Positions 25,122-38,300 are shown, counted from the first letter of the stretch. The stretch is DNA of 64,000 nt from Lathyrus oleraceus (GCF_024323335.1 NC_066583.1:12986665-13050664); one strand, 5' to 3'. Numbers and translations: made by a program. The notes: generated by a model not told the origin, from the sequence alone.

Positions 25122-26808
25122 ATCTTTCATCTTCAAATACAGAATCTCCTCATCAGGGAAGTCGTACTGAACAGACTAATAATCCTCAATTGGTTGATGT
25201 GCTAAATGGTCAGCCAAGATACTACCTTTAATAGCTTTCTGAGCTCGGTACTCAATATCATACTCAGATAACAACATCTTCCAACGGGAAATCCTCCTAG
25301 TTAAAGCAGGCTTCTCAAAGATATACTTAATTGGATCCATTTTGGATATCAACCAAGTCGTATGATTCAACATATACTGGCGTAAACGCTTAGCGGTCCA
25401 AGCCAAAGCACATCATGTTTTCTCAAGCATTGAGTATCGAGACTCACAATCAATGAACTTCTTACTCAAGTGGTAGATAGCATATTCTTTCTTTCCTGAT
25501 TCGTCTTGCTGACCCAATACACAACCCATAGAGTCCTCAAGAACTGTCAAGTGCATAATCAATGGTCTCCCTTCAACAGGCGGAGGCAGGATCGGAGGCT
25601 CGGACAGATACTCTTTGATACTGTCAAAGGCCTTCTGGCAATCCTCGGTCCAATCATGACGCTGATATTTCTAGAGGAGCTTGAATATAGGTGCACATGT
25701 GGCAGTCATGTGGGATATAAATCTGGAAATATAATTCAAGCGGCCAAGAAAACCTCGGACTTGCTTCTCAGTTTTGGGCGCAGGCATATCCCGTATTGCT
25801 TTGACCTTGGCAGGATCAACTTCAATACCTCTTTCACTGACAATAAAGCCCAATAACTTGCCGGAACGGACTCCAAATGTACACTTGTTCGGATTCAGGT
25901 GAAGTTTGTATTTCCTCAAACGTTGAAAAAGCTTCAACAAGTGCTCTACATGTTCAACTTTCATTTTCGACTTTGCAATCATATCATCAACATATACCTC
26001 GATCTCCTTGTGCATCATATCATGAAACAAGGTAGTCATAGCTCGTTGATACGTGGCTCCGACATTCTTCAAACCAAAAGGCATCACTTGATAACAGAAT
26101 GTTCCCCAAGGTGTGATGAATGTTGTCTTCTCCATATTCTCGGGTGCCATTTTAATCTAGTTATAGCCGGAAAATCCTTCCATAAATGAGAAGACTTTGA
26201 ATTTAGTTGTATTATCTACCAACATATCAATATGTGGTAGAGGAAAATAATCCTTTGGACTAGCTTTATTCAAGTCTCGATAGTCCATGCACATTTGGAC
26301 TTTTCCATCTTTCTTAGGCACAAGCACAATATTGGCCACCCATTGAGGATATGTAGAAGTCACCAGAAACCCCGTATCAATTTGCTTCTGAACTTCTTCT
26401 TTAATCTTCACTGCCATATCAGGATGAGTTCTTCTGAGCTTCTGCTTCACAGGAACACACTCAGGCTTCAAAGGCAGGAAATGTTGCACGATATCAGTAT
26501 CTAGACCAGGCATGTCTTCATATGACCAGGCAAAGACGTCGACATATTCGCGTAGCAACTCAATCAACCCCTTCTTCACAGACTCTTCCAGGAGTTCCCC
26601 AATCTTCACCTCACGAACATAATCCTTAGACCCCAAGTTGATTGTTTCCAGATTCTTAAGATGCGGCTGAATGATCTTCTCTTCGTGCTCAAGTAGACGG
26701 GTAATCTCATCAGGAATCTCTTCAACATCATCTTCTTCTGCCTCAAATACAGGGAACTCAAAGTTGGGAGATGGTGTTGGATCATTATGTTCAATGGGTT
26801 TGATCAAC
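25122..26808 (-). pseudogene. Reverse transcriptase and first RNase H of Ogre-A pol (several stops, no frameshift seen)
   Basis: This is the post-intron exon, starting at 26808. An acidic linker (EAEEDDVEEIPDEI) is followed by RT blocks VPVKQKLRR, VPKKDGKVQMCMDYRDLN, VFSFMEGFSGYN, FITPWGTFCYQVMPFGLKN, the catalytic YVDDMIAKS (near 26000) and LLGFIVSERGIEVDP. RNase H follows (IDCESRYSMLEKT, LAWTAKRLRQYMLNHTTW). Stops at 26157-26159 (TAG), 25671-25673 (TAG), 25413-25415 (TGA) and 25176-25178 (TAG) break one otherwise continuous frame. The first and last stand at glutamine positions. Confidence 0.92.
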
Positions 26809-27084
26809 CTACATAGTGATTTTGGATATAAAAGAGATTTCAGAATTCAAACAAGGCAAATCATTATGCAAATGAAAAGACTGATTTTATTCTCTTTTTA
26901 GGGTTTTTTGGTGATCACCAATTTCATGCAAAAAGCAAAAAGGAAAAATAAATTGGAAAAACAAACATTTAACATGTAATTTTTGAATGAATATCATTGT
27001 ATTAATATGTGCCAACAATGTCATCACTTCTTCTTTTGGCATGGGAGAAGGTTTTTTAAACAAAAGTGAACACATTGCGTGGAC
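26809..27084 (-). other. Putative intron between protease and RT (Ogre-A)
   Basis: The acceptor ATGTAG|GTTGATC (26809/26808) directly precedes the RT exon. A phase-compatible donor CATAA|GTCCAC lies at 27085/27084, and joining gives AA plus G, a lysine codon, in frame. The donor is weak, and another GT nearby (CAAT|GTGTTC, near 27077) is possible. The position matches the intron of element 1. Confidence 0.5.
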
Positions 27085-29461
27085 TTATGGACAACTGTTG
27101 GAACATCAACAGCGACCCAATTATTGTAGATTCCTCCAAGGATGACAAAATTGCCAGAATATTCCTCTGCATCATCTTCCATTATAGCAGCAGCCTCTTG
27201 GTCTTCAACAGCATAGATGAAACCTCCACTCTAGAATAAACTGCACTCATTGAAAGTGCCTGAAGAATACCCTATGCCAGCCCGAGATTTATTGTCTTCC
27301 AGCTTAATCATTTGTCCTAAAACAGTAGTTGTGCCATGCTCAATGGCCAACTTCGTATCATTGTAGGATGCAAATGAAGAAGGTCCTTTCCTTGAAGGCT
27401 CAATAATAGATAAGGCTTGGAACGGAGTCCTAACCTCATCCTCAGCATCTATATAGGAAAAGGAAGATAAATGGCTAACCAAGAGAGCCTTCTCTCCCCC
27501 TATCACCACTAACTTCTTATTCTTGACGAATTTTAACTTCTGGTGTAGGGTGGATGTCACGACGCCTACCTCGTGAATCCATGGTCTACCAAGCAAGCAG
27601 CTATATGATGGGTGTATATCCATGACCTGAAAAGTGATCTGGAAATCACTAGGTCCAATCTTGATTGGGAGTTCAACTTCGCCAATCACAGTTTTCCTCG
27701 ATCCATCAAAAGCCTTGACTACCACTCCACTCTGCCTTATGGGAGGCCCCTGATATGAAAGTTTAGCCAGAGTGGATTTTGGTAACACATTTAGCGACGA
27801 TCCTGTGTCTACCAACACATTAGACAAGGCATCATCCTTGTAGTTCATGGAAATGTGTAGAGCCAAATTGTGGTCTTTTCCCTCCTATGGAAGATCAGCA
27901 TCGCAAAAGCTCAAATTGTTACAAGCAGTTATGTTTGCAACAATGCTATCAAATTGTTCAATTGTGACATCATGATCAACGTATGCCACGTCCAACACCC
28001 TCTGCAACGCTTCACAGTGTGGCTCAGAATTCATCAGCAAAGGTAGTACAGATATCTTTGATGGCGTTTGAAGCAGCTGATCAATAACATTATACTCGCT
28101 TCTCTTGATGAGCCTTAGCATCTCATCACAGTCCTCTTTCAGAATGCCATGCTGGCTAACAGGGACAAGAGCTTTAACAACAACGGTAGGATTAACACCC
28201 TTTACAGCAAGTGCCAGATTCGGAGAAGAAGAAGCCCCCACAGGACTGGCAGAATTATTAACAGTAGCTCTTCTCATGTCATCTTGGGATTTCGGCGACG
28301 CCGAGAAAACGCGACCACTGCGGGTCACACCACTGACATCAAATATACTCGCAACAGAAGTGGAGGGCAAAGGCACCTCCTTCCCATCTTCTAACGCAAC
28401 TGTGTTATATCTGTAGGGAACTGTGTTATATCTGAAGGCAGGTGCTATATGAGCCACCTGGTGCTGGTTATTGGCAGGGCGAACAGTCTTCCTCTTCACA
28501 GAGGGTCTTCGTTTGACATGGGAAGATATAGCATGTGCCTCTCCCTTTTTCTTCTTTGCAAAGCCCCCATACCGCTTTGCAGAAGAGCCTTCATCGCTAG
28601 AGAGACGTCCTTCCCGGACTCCTTCCTCTAGCCTCATCCCCATGTTCACCATTTTGATGAAGTCCGAGGGAGCATTAGCAATCATCCTCTCGTAATAAAA
28701 TAAACTCAAGGTCTTCAGAAAGATCTTGGTCATTTCCTTTTCTTCGAGTGGGGGCACAATCTGTGCGGCCAACTCATGCCACCTCTGGGCGTACTCCTTG
28801 AACGTTTCCTTCTCCTTCTGGGACATAGCCCTCAGCTGATCCCTATCGGGAGCCATATCAACATTGTACTTATACTGCTTTACGAAAGCTTCGCCAAGGT
28901 CGTTGAAGGAGCGGATGTTCGCACTATCCAAACCCATATACCATCTGAGTGCGGCATCGGACAGACACTCCTAGAAATAGGGGATGAGGAGTTGATCATT
29001 CTCTGTCTGTGCTGACATCTTGTGTGTGTACATCACAAGATGGCTGAGAGGGAAAGTGTTTCCCTTATACTTTTTAAAGTCAAGCACTTTGAACTTGATA
29101 GGGATCTTGACGTTGGGCACTAGGCTCAACTCAGCAGCAGATTTACCGAAGAGGTCTTTCCCTCTTAGAGTCTTCAGTTCCTTGTGCACCTCAAGGAATT
29201 GGTCGTTCATGGCGTCCATTTTCCGATTGGCATAGATGGCGCGAAGTGAGTAGTGGCGACAGGCACAGTAGAGGAAGCTACCTCTGAGATGACTGTCCTC
29301 GCGGGAGGAGTTGCAGGTGTTGGAGAAGACTGGCTCTGAGCAGCCAGGAATGACTCCATCATGGTAGTCAGCCTAGCTCCTTCCTCCTTCAATTCACGGT
29401 TCTCTTATTCAAGATGATCCATCAGCTTTGGTAGATTCACTCTGGTGTTATACTGGTACAT
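27085..29461 (-). pseudogene. Gag-protease of Ogre-A (nonsense changes and one frameshift)
   Basis: The frame opens at ATG 29461. Early gag contains an in-frame TAA near 29406, and near 29225 the reading shifts by one base. The gag core follows: VPNVKIPIKFKVLDFKKYKG, LRWYMGLDSANI, FVKQYKYNVDMAP and FKEYAQRWHELAAQI, interrupted by TAG at 28971-28973. Lys/Arg-rich tracts (AKKKKGEAH, HVKRRPSVKRK) come next. Protease carries VDTGSSLNVLPKS (near 27815-27777) and SYSCLLGRPWIHEVG, after a TAG at 27885-27887. TAG at 27231-27233 precedes an acidic tail (AIMEDDAEEYSG) reaching the intron donor. Products would be the coat protein and its processing enzyme. Confidence 0.9.
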
Positions 29462-29750
29462 CAACTTGTCTTCAAAATAAATGAAGAACAAAGAGTTAGA
29501 CCACTGATCAAGAAGCTCTAAACAAAACCTACTTATGCATATGATGCATGTAATGTTTGTGCACATGATTTGTTTTTTTTATCAGAGGAACTTTAGAGGG
29601 ATTTATTTGCAAATATTTTGGAAATATTGATCATATAATGGAATATTCATATCAATGATATTTGGAAAAAAAATTACACCAAAGAAGTAGTACAGTTTTG
29701 GTAACCAAATACAATACAAGAGAGAAGGAAAATGAACATACAATGGAACC

Positions 29751-31201
29751 CTAGAAACAATCGTCCAAATCTCTCGAGACCGAAAGATAAGCTACACGAA
29801 GCCTCTTCACCTCTCTCTCATAGGCTGCCTCCATATCTGCATTCTCCTTGGCGAGTCGATCATACTTCCTCTTCCAAAACCTGGATGACTGAGGAAGAAG
29901 AGAAGTAACCACATCATTTGGCTCATCAATAACTAGATGCTCCAAAAATTCTATCAAAGCATCCTTATCTCTGAGTTGCTGAAGTAGTTCCTCTCGCTCA
30001 CAAACCCAAGCACGCGGACGATCTTCATCTCTCAACTCCTCTACTCCTTGGTTAGGGAGGGTTGAAGGCCCAACCACAACCATAGGTGTAGGTCTCGGAT
30101 AGTCATAGGGCATGCGGTACTCAGAAGCTCTCTTCCTCACCCAAGAGGTGTAGGGTTCCAAAGCAATACAATTTTTCGGACCAAGCTCTTTCCTTCCCTT
30201 CCTATGAATCTTGCGCCAAGCGTGAACTATCCTGCCCTTCAAGTTCTGGGGATATTTACCCTCTTGAAAGAACACACCTTCTAACAAAATGTTATTAGGT
30301 TTATCCTTTAAGGGGAACCCAAGCTGACGGCGAGCCAAAATAGGGTTGTAGTTAATTCCACCACATGTACCAAGAAGAGGCACATTGGAGAATTCACCAC
30401 AAGAGTCAATAATTTGGACACCATCATACACGTGGTTATACAAAAAGATATCATCATTAGTGAGAGACATAAGTCTCGTGGACCACCATAGACATCCTTT
30501 GTTCTCCTTGAAGGCGAGCGTCTGAGGCAAGTGTGAAATAAACCACTTGTACAACAGAGGCAAACAACACACAATGGTACCACCACCCTTTGCATTCCTC
30601 ATATTCAAAGAGAAATAAGTGTCACCCAACAGAGTAGGAACGGGATTAAGAGTAGAGAAAATCCTAATAGCGTTCACATCCACAAAATTGTCGATGTTAG
30701 GGAATAACACTAGCCCATAGATGAGAAGTACAAATATGGCTTCAAAGGCGTCCTCACTCATGGCCTTCCCAAACAGAGTAGCTTGGGCGATGAGAAAATC
30801 AAATGGGAGACCTTGAATTCCATCTTTGGTAGTCATATGAGCACCAATATCAGATACATCTATATGAAACAAATCAACAATCTCCTGGGAAGAAGGAACT
30901 CTCTCCAAGTCACTGAACGGCAACTGATCTAAATAGGTATACCCACAAGATAGGCATACTCCTCAAGCGTAGGCAAAAGCTGGAAATCCAGAAAAGTGAA
31001 GCAACGGTACAGAGGATCGTAGAACTGCACAAACACACTCATCAGACCTTCATCCACCTGAGTAGAAAGAATAGACAGAAGCTTCCCATGGCGAGCTTTG
31101 AACTCCAAGGGATCTAATACATAAGATGTCAAATTCCTTAACTCTTTCAAGTCGGGTTGTCTGAAACTGTACTTCTTGGTATTCCTTCTTTGCTTATCCA
31201 T
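29751..31201 (-). pseudogene. Ogre ORF1 protein (extra ORF upstream of gag; single-base frameshift)
   Basis: This extra ORF before gag is typical of Ogre elements; its function is unknown. I believe the family is catalogued as DUF7745. The likely start is the ATG at 31201 (MDKQRRNTKKYSFRQPDL); the ORF can be extended upstream to 31336 without support. The first part (to 30929) ends LVGIPI-stop. The second part opens one frame over (from about 30935) with DQLPFSDLERVPSS, consistent with loss of one base near 30934. The middle holds hydrophobic blocks and WRKIHRKGRKELG. The last ~100 residues are charged and helix-rich (REELLQQLRDKDALIEFLE, EAAYEREVKRLRVAY), a likely coiled coil. It ends at 29751. 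Confidence 0.82.
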
Positions 31202-32106
31202 GTCTGAAAATTTGCAAATAGACCTCTTAAATTCCTTGAAAATTTTCTCATTGTTTGATGATATGGATGCAAATGGATGCATGAATGCATGGATGCAACA
31301 ATCACACTCAAGGTTCAAGCAAGTCACACCATACAAATGTCACGTGATGGATCAAGTCATCCTCAATATCAATCATCCATTTTGGTGGATTATGGTTTAC
31401 ACCTTATCAACACCTAAGTTCCATTGATATTTAGGATATACGAGAACAGATCAACCGCGAATCAAGGGTTTGTTGCAAGTCACGGGCGTGGAGTCTCGGT
31501 TAAGAACTACCCAAAGGGAGTGTACTATTGGTTAAACCTGACAATCATGTTCTAAAAGGTCCCCATAGTCATCATCTCATCTTTCGGATATTATCGGATA
31601 AGACGACTACTCGTATTCCAAAAATATTCTCAAGAGAGACTCTTATGGGTGTAGTATCGTGTAACAATCGTATCAAATCTTACACTTGAACGATCTTCGC
31701 ACTACGTCCTAAAATAGGCTAAGATGGGCTAGGTAATCTAAGGTCCTTGGCTTCTAAGGTCTATATTGGAAAGAGTAATGCCTAACCACGACTACTCGTG
31801 TGACATTATTGATCCCAACAAGACCTCCACCAAGTGAATGGGATTGCAAGTCAACTTGCTAAGGAATAACTCCACACAAGTCAACAAGACTATGCCATTC
31901 TCCTATCATAAGTGCACTCGAGTTCGGGTATAGAACTCATCTGACAAAAGACCACCAAGCACACAAGCAATTGATATATATCAAGCAATTCATACATTAC
32001 AAACAATACAGTCATCCCAAATTTGCACAAAAAATATGTCACAAATAAACATAAACACACAATACAACAAAGGCAAAAAGTAGGCTAAACCCACTAGGAA
32101 GTTAGT
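31202..32106 (-). other. 5' leader of Ogre-A
   Basis: About 0.9 kb between ORF1 and the primer-binding site. I see no ORF of note, tandem repeat or structural RNA here. Confidence 0.6.
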
Positions 32107-32124
32107 TCCCCAGCAGAGTCGCCA
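32107..32124 (-). promoter_or_regulatory. Primer-binding site, tRNA-Arg type (Ogre-A)
   Basis: The minus strand reads TGGCGACTCTGCTGGGGA, six bases inside the 5' LTR end at 32131. It is nearly identical to the site of element 1, and TGGCGACTC pairs with the tRNA-Arg 3' end. Confidence 0.87.
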
Positions 32125-32130
32125 CTTTTC

Positions 32131-35100
32131 TGTAGTGGGGTATTCGTTACCTTTAGATTTATTGACTAAATCAAAAGTAAATCATATAATTCGAGTCACC
32201 ACCGCACTTCTATTTATCCAAAGGAAAGGTTAGAAAGCGAACAAAAACTAAGAAGTTTTATCAAATCAAAAACTAATAAAAATGTCAGAGATCTGGGTAA
32301 GGGGGTTGGTTATGTAATGGGAAGGTTTTAAGCACCCAAAACATCCTTAGTACTCTAAGGGAGCCCTTTTGCAAAGTTGTATGGTAGGTTGGTATTTGTG
32401 AAAATATTTGTGCAAAACATGATTGGGGAGATGAGAAAACAATATACAAATTATTTACAATTTTTGTGTTTGAATGGATAAACCCATTGCCTACGTACCA
32501 TCACAAAGGTAGGATCAAAACCTCGTAGTTCGGGGTATAAATCTCAAAAGAAGTTGGTGAATTGATTTGTCAAAAGCCTTAAGGTCTTTTGTTATCAAAG
32601 GGAGAAAACTCAACCTAAACCAACAATCCACCATGTGAGGAGAGCTTCAACATACTAGTGGGGGATCCACCCTATAATAAGTATGGAAGACTTACATTCC
32701 AATCACTAAGGAGGAGGTGAGGTTTACATCAACCACTATGATAACTCAGACCTATGGCTAATGTTTATCAAAAAAGTTTTAATAAAGGTGGTGATTGGAA
32801 CCACAAAAACAAACTTGAGTGAGTTGTATTTACAAATTAGAAGTATTCACAAAATGAAGTCAAAGTTGACTTAAGACTCGATTCAAAATAAGTATTAATG
32901 AAAAGAGTTTGAAAAATCAAAGGCATAATGCCTAGGTTCCTAATTTGAAAACAATGTCAATGTTTGCACAAAATGAGTTTGGATTGGGTTAGAGTGGAGA
33001 GAAGAAGAGAAGGGCTAGTCCTAAACATGCACAGATGAGGGAAGAGATAAAAACCCTTGGAGTTCCTTTCTTGAGATCATAAAGATGATTCAAGATGCTC
33101 CTTTCCTTTGGACTTATCAATTAACTCAATCAATCAAACAAATATTCAATCAAGCTCCTAGGATCTCCATTTGGCTTGTCTCTCTTAACTTAGATGCTTA
33201 TGACAATGGTCCTTCTAACTATCTCAAGTTTGTAATCCCTATCACACAAGAACAAACAATCAAAAAGTTCACAATGTAATAAGAGGAATGGACAAAGAGA
33301 GTTTAGATTAGGGGTCCTTTCAAGCCAACTTCAAGATTAAGCATTTTAAAGGCATGAGGCCTAGTTGCTCTTTAACAAATTTAGCATTCTAAAGGCATGA
33401 GGCCTAGTTGCTCTTGAACTCCATTAAGCATAGGTAAGGTCCTAAGTCTAAGTCCTTTCTCCTTTTTGCATTGGGTTACATAAACAATCACAAAAAACAA
33501 ACACAAAGCAACAATATATTTATATACAATAATAAGCTCAAGTGAGCAAAAGGAAAATAGCATAAACATAAACATGAGCTCAAATGAGCAAAGGGAAAAG
33601 ACAATATGAATAAATGAGCAAGAAATTAAATTGCATTAAAGTAAATTGCAAGAATTAAATGCTTGAATTAAAGTTAGTGTTAGTAGTTAATGTTAGTGTG
33701 CCATAAGGCAATTTAGCGCTATGTTAAGCAATCGTAAGTGAACTAATGTAGTAGTCACACCTATCTGAGGCCGGTCAATAAAACTATAGGCAAATAAGCA
33801 CAAGTTAGAGATCATGACTAGTAAGCCAAGCTCCTACAACTTGCCATGCCAAAAGAAAAGAAGAATGACATTGTATGGATTTTTAGGTTTTTTGCTTGAC
33901 CAAGAAGCAACCTATCTTGGACACAAAGCAATTCACTTGATCTTTGATCAAGTTGAATTTGATTTGGATCAAAGAAGGTTAAGCCTCTCATATGTCAAGG
34001 CTAACCACAAATCATTAACTCATTGGTCAAAAGAAAAAGAAGAAGAAAAGAGGTGAAGATGAAATGTACAAAATGAAAATTCAAATGACATAACCAAAAC
34101 ACAATGATCAAATGTGAATGGAATCAACATCAATCAATGGTAAACAAAAGTGGAATGAAGATTAGAAGTCAAGAAATGTCAAACATATTTTTGGTATTTT
34201 TTGGAATTAAAATAATACATAAAATAAAATGAACAAAGTAAGGTCAAACTTCAAATCCAATTCAAATCAACTTGGATAAGTCCATTTGGATCATCATAAG
34301 TCTAACATGGTCAAACCAGGTTTGACAAATTTTCTCAACATTTTTTGAAAACAGAAACTATTTTAGAATCAATTAAAAGCATTAAAATATAACACAAATG
34401 AATTAAAATCTCAAATAAATCTCAAATCAATTAAGAAATTGATGAGAATATTTTCGTAGACTTATCATGATCCAAATGTGTTAAGAAAATATTTTTGGAA
34501 TTTTTTGGATATCAAAAAGTATTTAAAATGAATTAAAAACTATCAAAAACAAAATAATTCACAAAAAATATTAAATGGAATCACAAAAATAATTAAAAAT
34601 CAGATTATGAAACTAGATTTTAAAAGAAATTTTTCGCAATTGGTCTTATATTTTTGTGATTCCAAATAAAAGAGTTATGCATTTTTGAAAATAAAAGGAA
34701 TTAAAGAAAATAAAACAGAAATTATAAAAATAGAAAACATCAGGAGCGCATGATCAACACTCATTAATTGACATGGACCATCCTGTGGCTCTGAGGCGCG
34801 CGCGCATGGTGATCATTAGTCCAACGCGTAACAAAACAAATTAAAAAAATTCAAACAAGGCAAAGGCTGAGATTAGAAGGCTCATGTGAGATCCAAAGGC
34901 CAGAGCTCTTCCACGTGGGGACGGTGGTGGAAACCACCGTCTTCTCCGGTGAGCAAACAAAAACCGGCCACCAGTTGCAGGTTTTGCAACCTCAACCAAA
35001 CTACACGTGCCTTATACCAAATTAAAGCTAAGGTGATGTACATCACCCCTGTAACCTTGGATTTCTCTCAAGATCCTTATGGAAGGAGAAATCTGAGATG

Positions 35101-37012
35101 GAAAATCCAGGTGTTCAATCTGAAATGCATCAATTCATGAAATTAAAGCCACCATTGACTTGCCTCTCACACGAGGACTTTAGAGAACCAAACAAACACA
35201 AGCAAAGCACAAAATATGATGAGATTTGAATCAAAACAGTTGAGATGTAAACCTTTGAAGTGCAGCTTTGATGAGCACGATCCAACCAAACTCTTGCTTG
35301 CAGCTTGATCTTGAGGTATGGTATGAGTGCAAGGCTAAGGAATAAGTGTTGAAGATCAACTGATTTTGTTGAAATTCAAACTTGAAAAGAGAAATGAAAA
35401 TTCAAAATTCCTTTGGTGTGAGGTTGGGAATGGATTTCAGCAGAGTTTTAGGCGCATTCAGGTTGATAATTGAATGAAGCAAGGTTCCTATTTATAGCTG
35501 AAATGCAAGGCAGGATGAATGGAATCCGTGTGCATGAAGCTTTGGGTCCTCCATGCATGGGCCTGTACAGGCGCATGTGAGGCCCAAAAGCTGATGGTTT
35601 TGCAAGATGATAGCATAATGAATTGAAATGGACGTGCATTCTGAGCTGCATTGGCTTGTGCATCAAGTTACAAAGTGTAATGCATAATTCATCATAAATG
35701 TTCCCCTCTTCGAAAGTCACTCTTAGAAGATCCAAACATAGGCATGTGAGTAATGGTTGGAAAGGTATTGACATAAGGAACAAAATCTATGTTGAACAAA
35801 AATCCATTTAGATTTTGGAAAATTGTGAAAACTGGCCATGAAGTTTGATGTACAAAACATGTCTTTGAAAAATTTGCCAAAAGTGACCAACTTCAAGCCC
35901 TTCTATTTCAATGATTCAAGCTTAAAATGGAACAACCTCCAACATGAAATTTTAAATCTTTTCAAGATGATCAATTTGGACTTAAATTTTGCATCATTTG
36001 GATTTTTGATGAGAAAGTTATGGGCACTTGAAGTTGGACTTTTTCAAGATTCAATGGCTTTGGTCCAAAGTGACCTATAATGTTTTGTATTATCACATGT
36101 GTTTATTTTAGGATTATGAACTTTTGTCCAACATAAAGAATTATACATCTTAAGCTCTCCAATTCAATTGGTTTCACCTCAAAATAATAAAAAATGAGTG
36201 AGTTAGGTCCTTGGGAAGTTGACCCAAAATTAAGGTTTCAGTCAAAATGACCTATAATGTATTAAAATTAATGATTACCTTCCAAGTTTCAAATGGATTT
36301 TTGATGAACATGAATGTTGTTCATATGGTTATTAATAACATTTTTTATCTTGGGGTCATCTTCATTTGACAAACATATCAAAAGTTAGGTCTCAGTGGAT
36401 TTCAATTTGGGTCAGATGACTTGACTTGTCAACTTCTCAAGTCCAACCCTCAAATCTTGATGAATGAATGATTTAGGATACTCACATAAGCTCATATATG
36501 CACAAAATAATGAATGAAAGAACTTCTCTTAATTGAATTTGATCATAGGTTAAGGTTGTTTCATGAGCAAGGCACAATCAATGCATAGATGAATTAGGGT
36601 TTCCTTGGGAAACAATCCTCAAGCCCCTTTGGTTATCTTGATCAAGTTGGCAAATTTAGATACTTGGGAGACATATATGATGATTGAGAGCTTTGGGAAT
36701 CATTGTCATGCTTGCTTTCATCTTTATCTGACCACTTCATTGAGCATATGAGCCTCCTAGGAGGAAGGGCATAAATGATTGCTTAAGCTTCAAAACAAAC
36801 AAGTTAGTGACATATCTTTGTGCTTTTGGTTAGTAAACAAAATAAGAAAAGAAATAATATACAATTCAAGCATGCTTGGTGATCTCAAACCAACTCACAC
36901 AAGTCCTAACCCTAGGGTAAAGGAACCAAGATGCTATGATCCTTGAGGAAAAATGCAATGAGCAATGATATGATGCCATGAGGGATCTTAGGGTCAAAAT
37001 TAGGGTCTTACA
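32131..37012 (-). repeat. Ogre-A 5' LTR (4,882 bp)
   Basis: The plus strand runs from TGTAGTGGGGTATTCG to AAAATTAGGGTCTTACA. It is co-linear with the 3' LTR apart from 33824-34795, which the 3' LTR has lost. The U5 side contains the block GGTTTTAAGCACCCAAAACA shared with the other LTRs. The TATA box at 35488-35497 places the transcription start about 3.3 kb from the U5 end, implying a long transcribed R-U5. Confidence 0.92.
35488..35497 (-). promoter_or_regulatory. TATA box of Ogre-A 5' LTR
   Basis: The minus strand reads CTATAAATAGGAACC. The same position in the 3' LTR is TATATATAGG (13763-13772), and the Ogre-C LTR has CTATAAATAG (48854-48863). It is thus a conserved promoter core of these LTRs. 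Confidence 0.75.
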
Positions 37013-37017
37013 CATTT

Positions 37018-38300
37018 ATCTAACTCTTTTGTAGGAATGGCATGATTCCATTGATTCATCAAGTTCACATCTAGGGGTTGAGACCCTCATGAACAAAGAG
37101 CACAACCAAGAATTGATTCAAGAATGGTTATGAGCATCATATATGAGTCCTAATGATATCTACATGTCATATTGATCAAGTGTTCTTCAAGATTTTGGAA
37201 GTGATTTGCCTTGGAAACCCTAGCTTGACTGAGTATCTTGAGTAACTTCTCCAACAAGCTATGTCACCAATTGATCAAATTTCTCAAGGGACACTTCAAA
37301 TTTCATCATCTTATGCATATATGATCTACCATGAGCCAAGAAAGTCAAGATAATTGGAAGTTAGCAAGTTGGTTGATGGTGGTTGGCCAGATGGATTCAT
37401 TTGATCAAAACTGGGTCTCCCTAGACCATATCTCCTATAATTTTCACCATATTAAAATGATTCCAAGAGAAAACTTACTCTAAATGACATTCCAAACAAC
37501 TTTCATGTTGATACCTAGATCTAGTTTTGCTTGGAAAATCATTTTCTATGTTGAAACGTTATAGGTCATTTTGTCTAAACCCTAATTTGAAAGTCAACTT
37601 CTCAAGGCCATAACTTTCTAAATTTTTATGAGATGAAAGATTTCAAAGTTTCACAATCAAATTCAATGTGACTACTTCAACTTTTATGTTTGGAGTGGCA
37701 GCTAATTCAACTCTTTTGAGCATGTGATATAAGGTTACATTATAGGTCACTTTTGACCTATACCATTGATCAAGTGATTTTTCCAAACTTCAAAAATGCA
37801 TAACTCTATCATTTCAAATCCAAATTACATGAAATCAGTGACCATTTTGAAGGTCTTTAAGAGATATACAATTTTGATGAAGACACTTTTCTCATTCGAA
37901 GCTCATATAAAAAGTTAAGCAAGGTGGAATATTGAGACATATGGCTTGACACTTAGAAAAATTTTGATATGTCAAAAATTTCCAAACTTCCACCTCAAAT
38001 TTCTCTAAGTTCCAAGCTCCAAATGAAAACTTATTGAACATGAAAGTTGTTCCTCTTGATCTCACCTTTCCAAAGAGCTTAATTTCATTCATTTTGGACA
38101 AGGAATGCATAGGTTGCGCATGGCATAAACATGCTGACATCACTTGGCAAGGATCAAACTTCAAATTCAAATGCACACTTGCCTTGCAATCTAAGCTCAA
38201 TTCAGACTATCTAACATTCATTTGTGGACTTATTGCAATGATTTTATGGGCCTATGCGCACCCATGCACAAATCCATCATCAATGACCAAAATTGGAAAG
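37018..38300 (+). repeat. Ogre-C 3' LTR, piece 2
   Basis: Plus-strand LTR sequence between Ogre-A (ends 37012, followed by target copy CATTT) and solo LTR B'. It ends with GAAAG (38296-38300), the target copy of the solo LTR. It contains no gene; ORFs at about 37892-38200 are on U3 sequence and show no protein similarity I recognise. Confidence 0.8.

Larger units (their letters stand above)
11297..37012 (-). mobile_element. Ogre-A: structurally complete Ogre retrotransposon (~21.1 kb without nested solo LTR)
   Basis: The minus-strand order is 5' LTR (37012-32131), primer-binding site, leader, ORF1, gag-protease, intron, RT, RNase H, a second RNase H, integrase, 3' UTR, polypurine tract and 3' LTR (15292-11297). 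Length minus the nested solo LTR and its duplication is about 21.1 kb, within the known Ogre size. CATTT flanks both sides (11291-11295 and 37013-37017), with one extra C at 11296, and is taken as the target duplication. Over the first ~77 bp the two LTRs differ at about three sites, suggesting a moderately young insertion. It is inactive because of several nonsense changes and at least two frameshifts. Confidence 0.92.
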
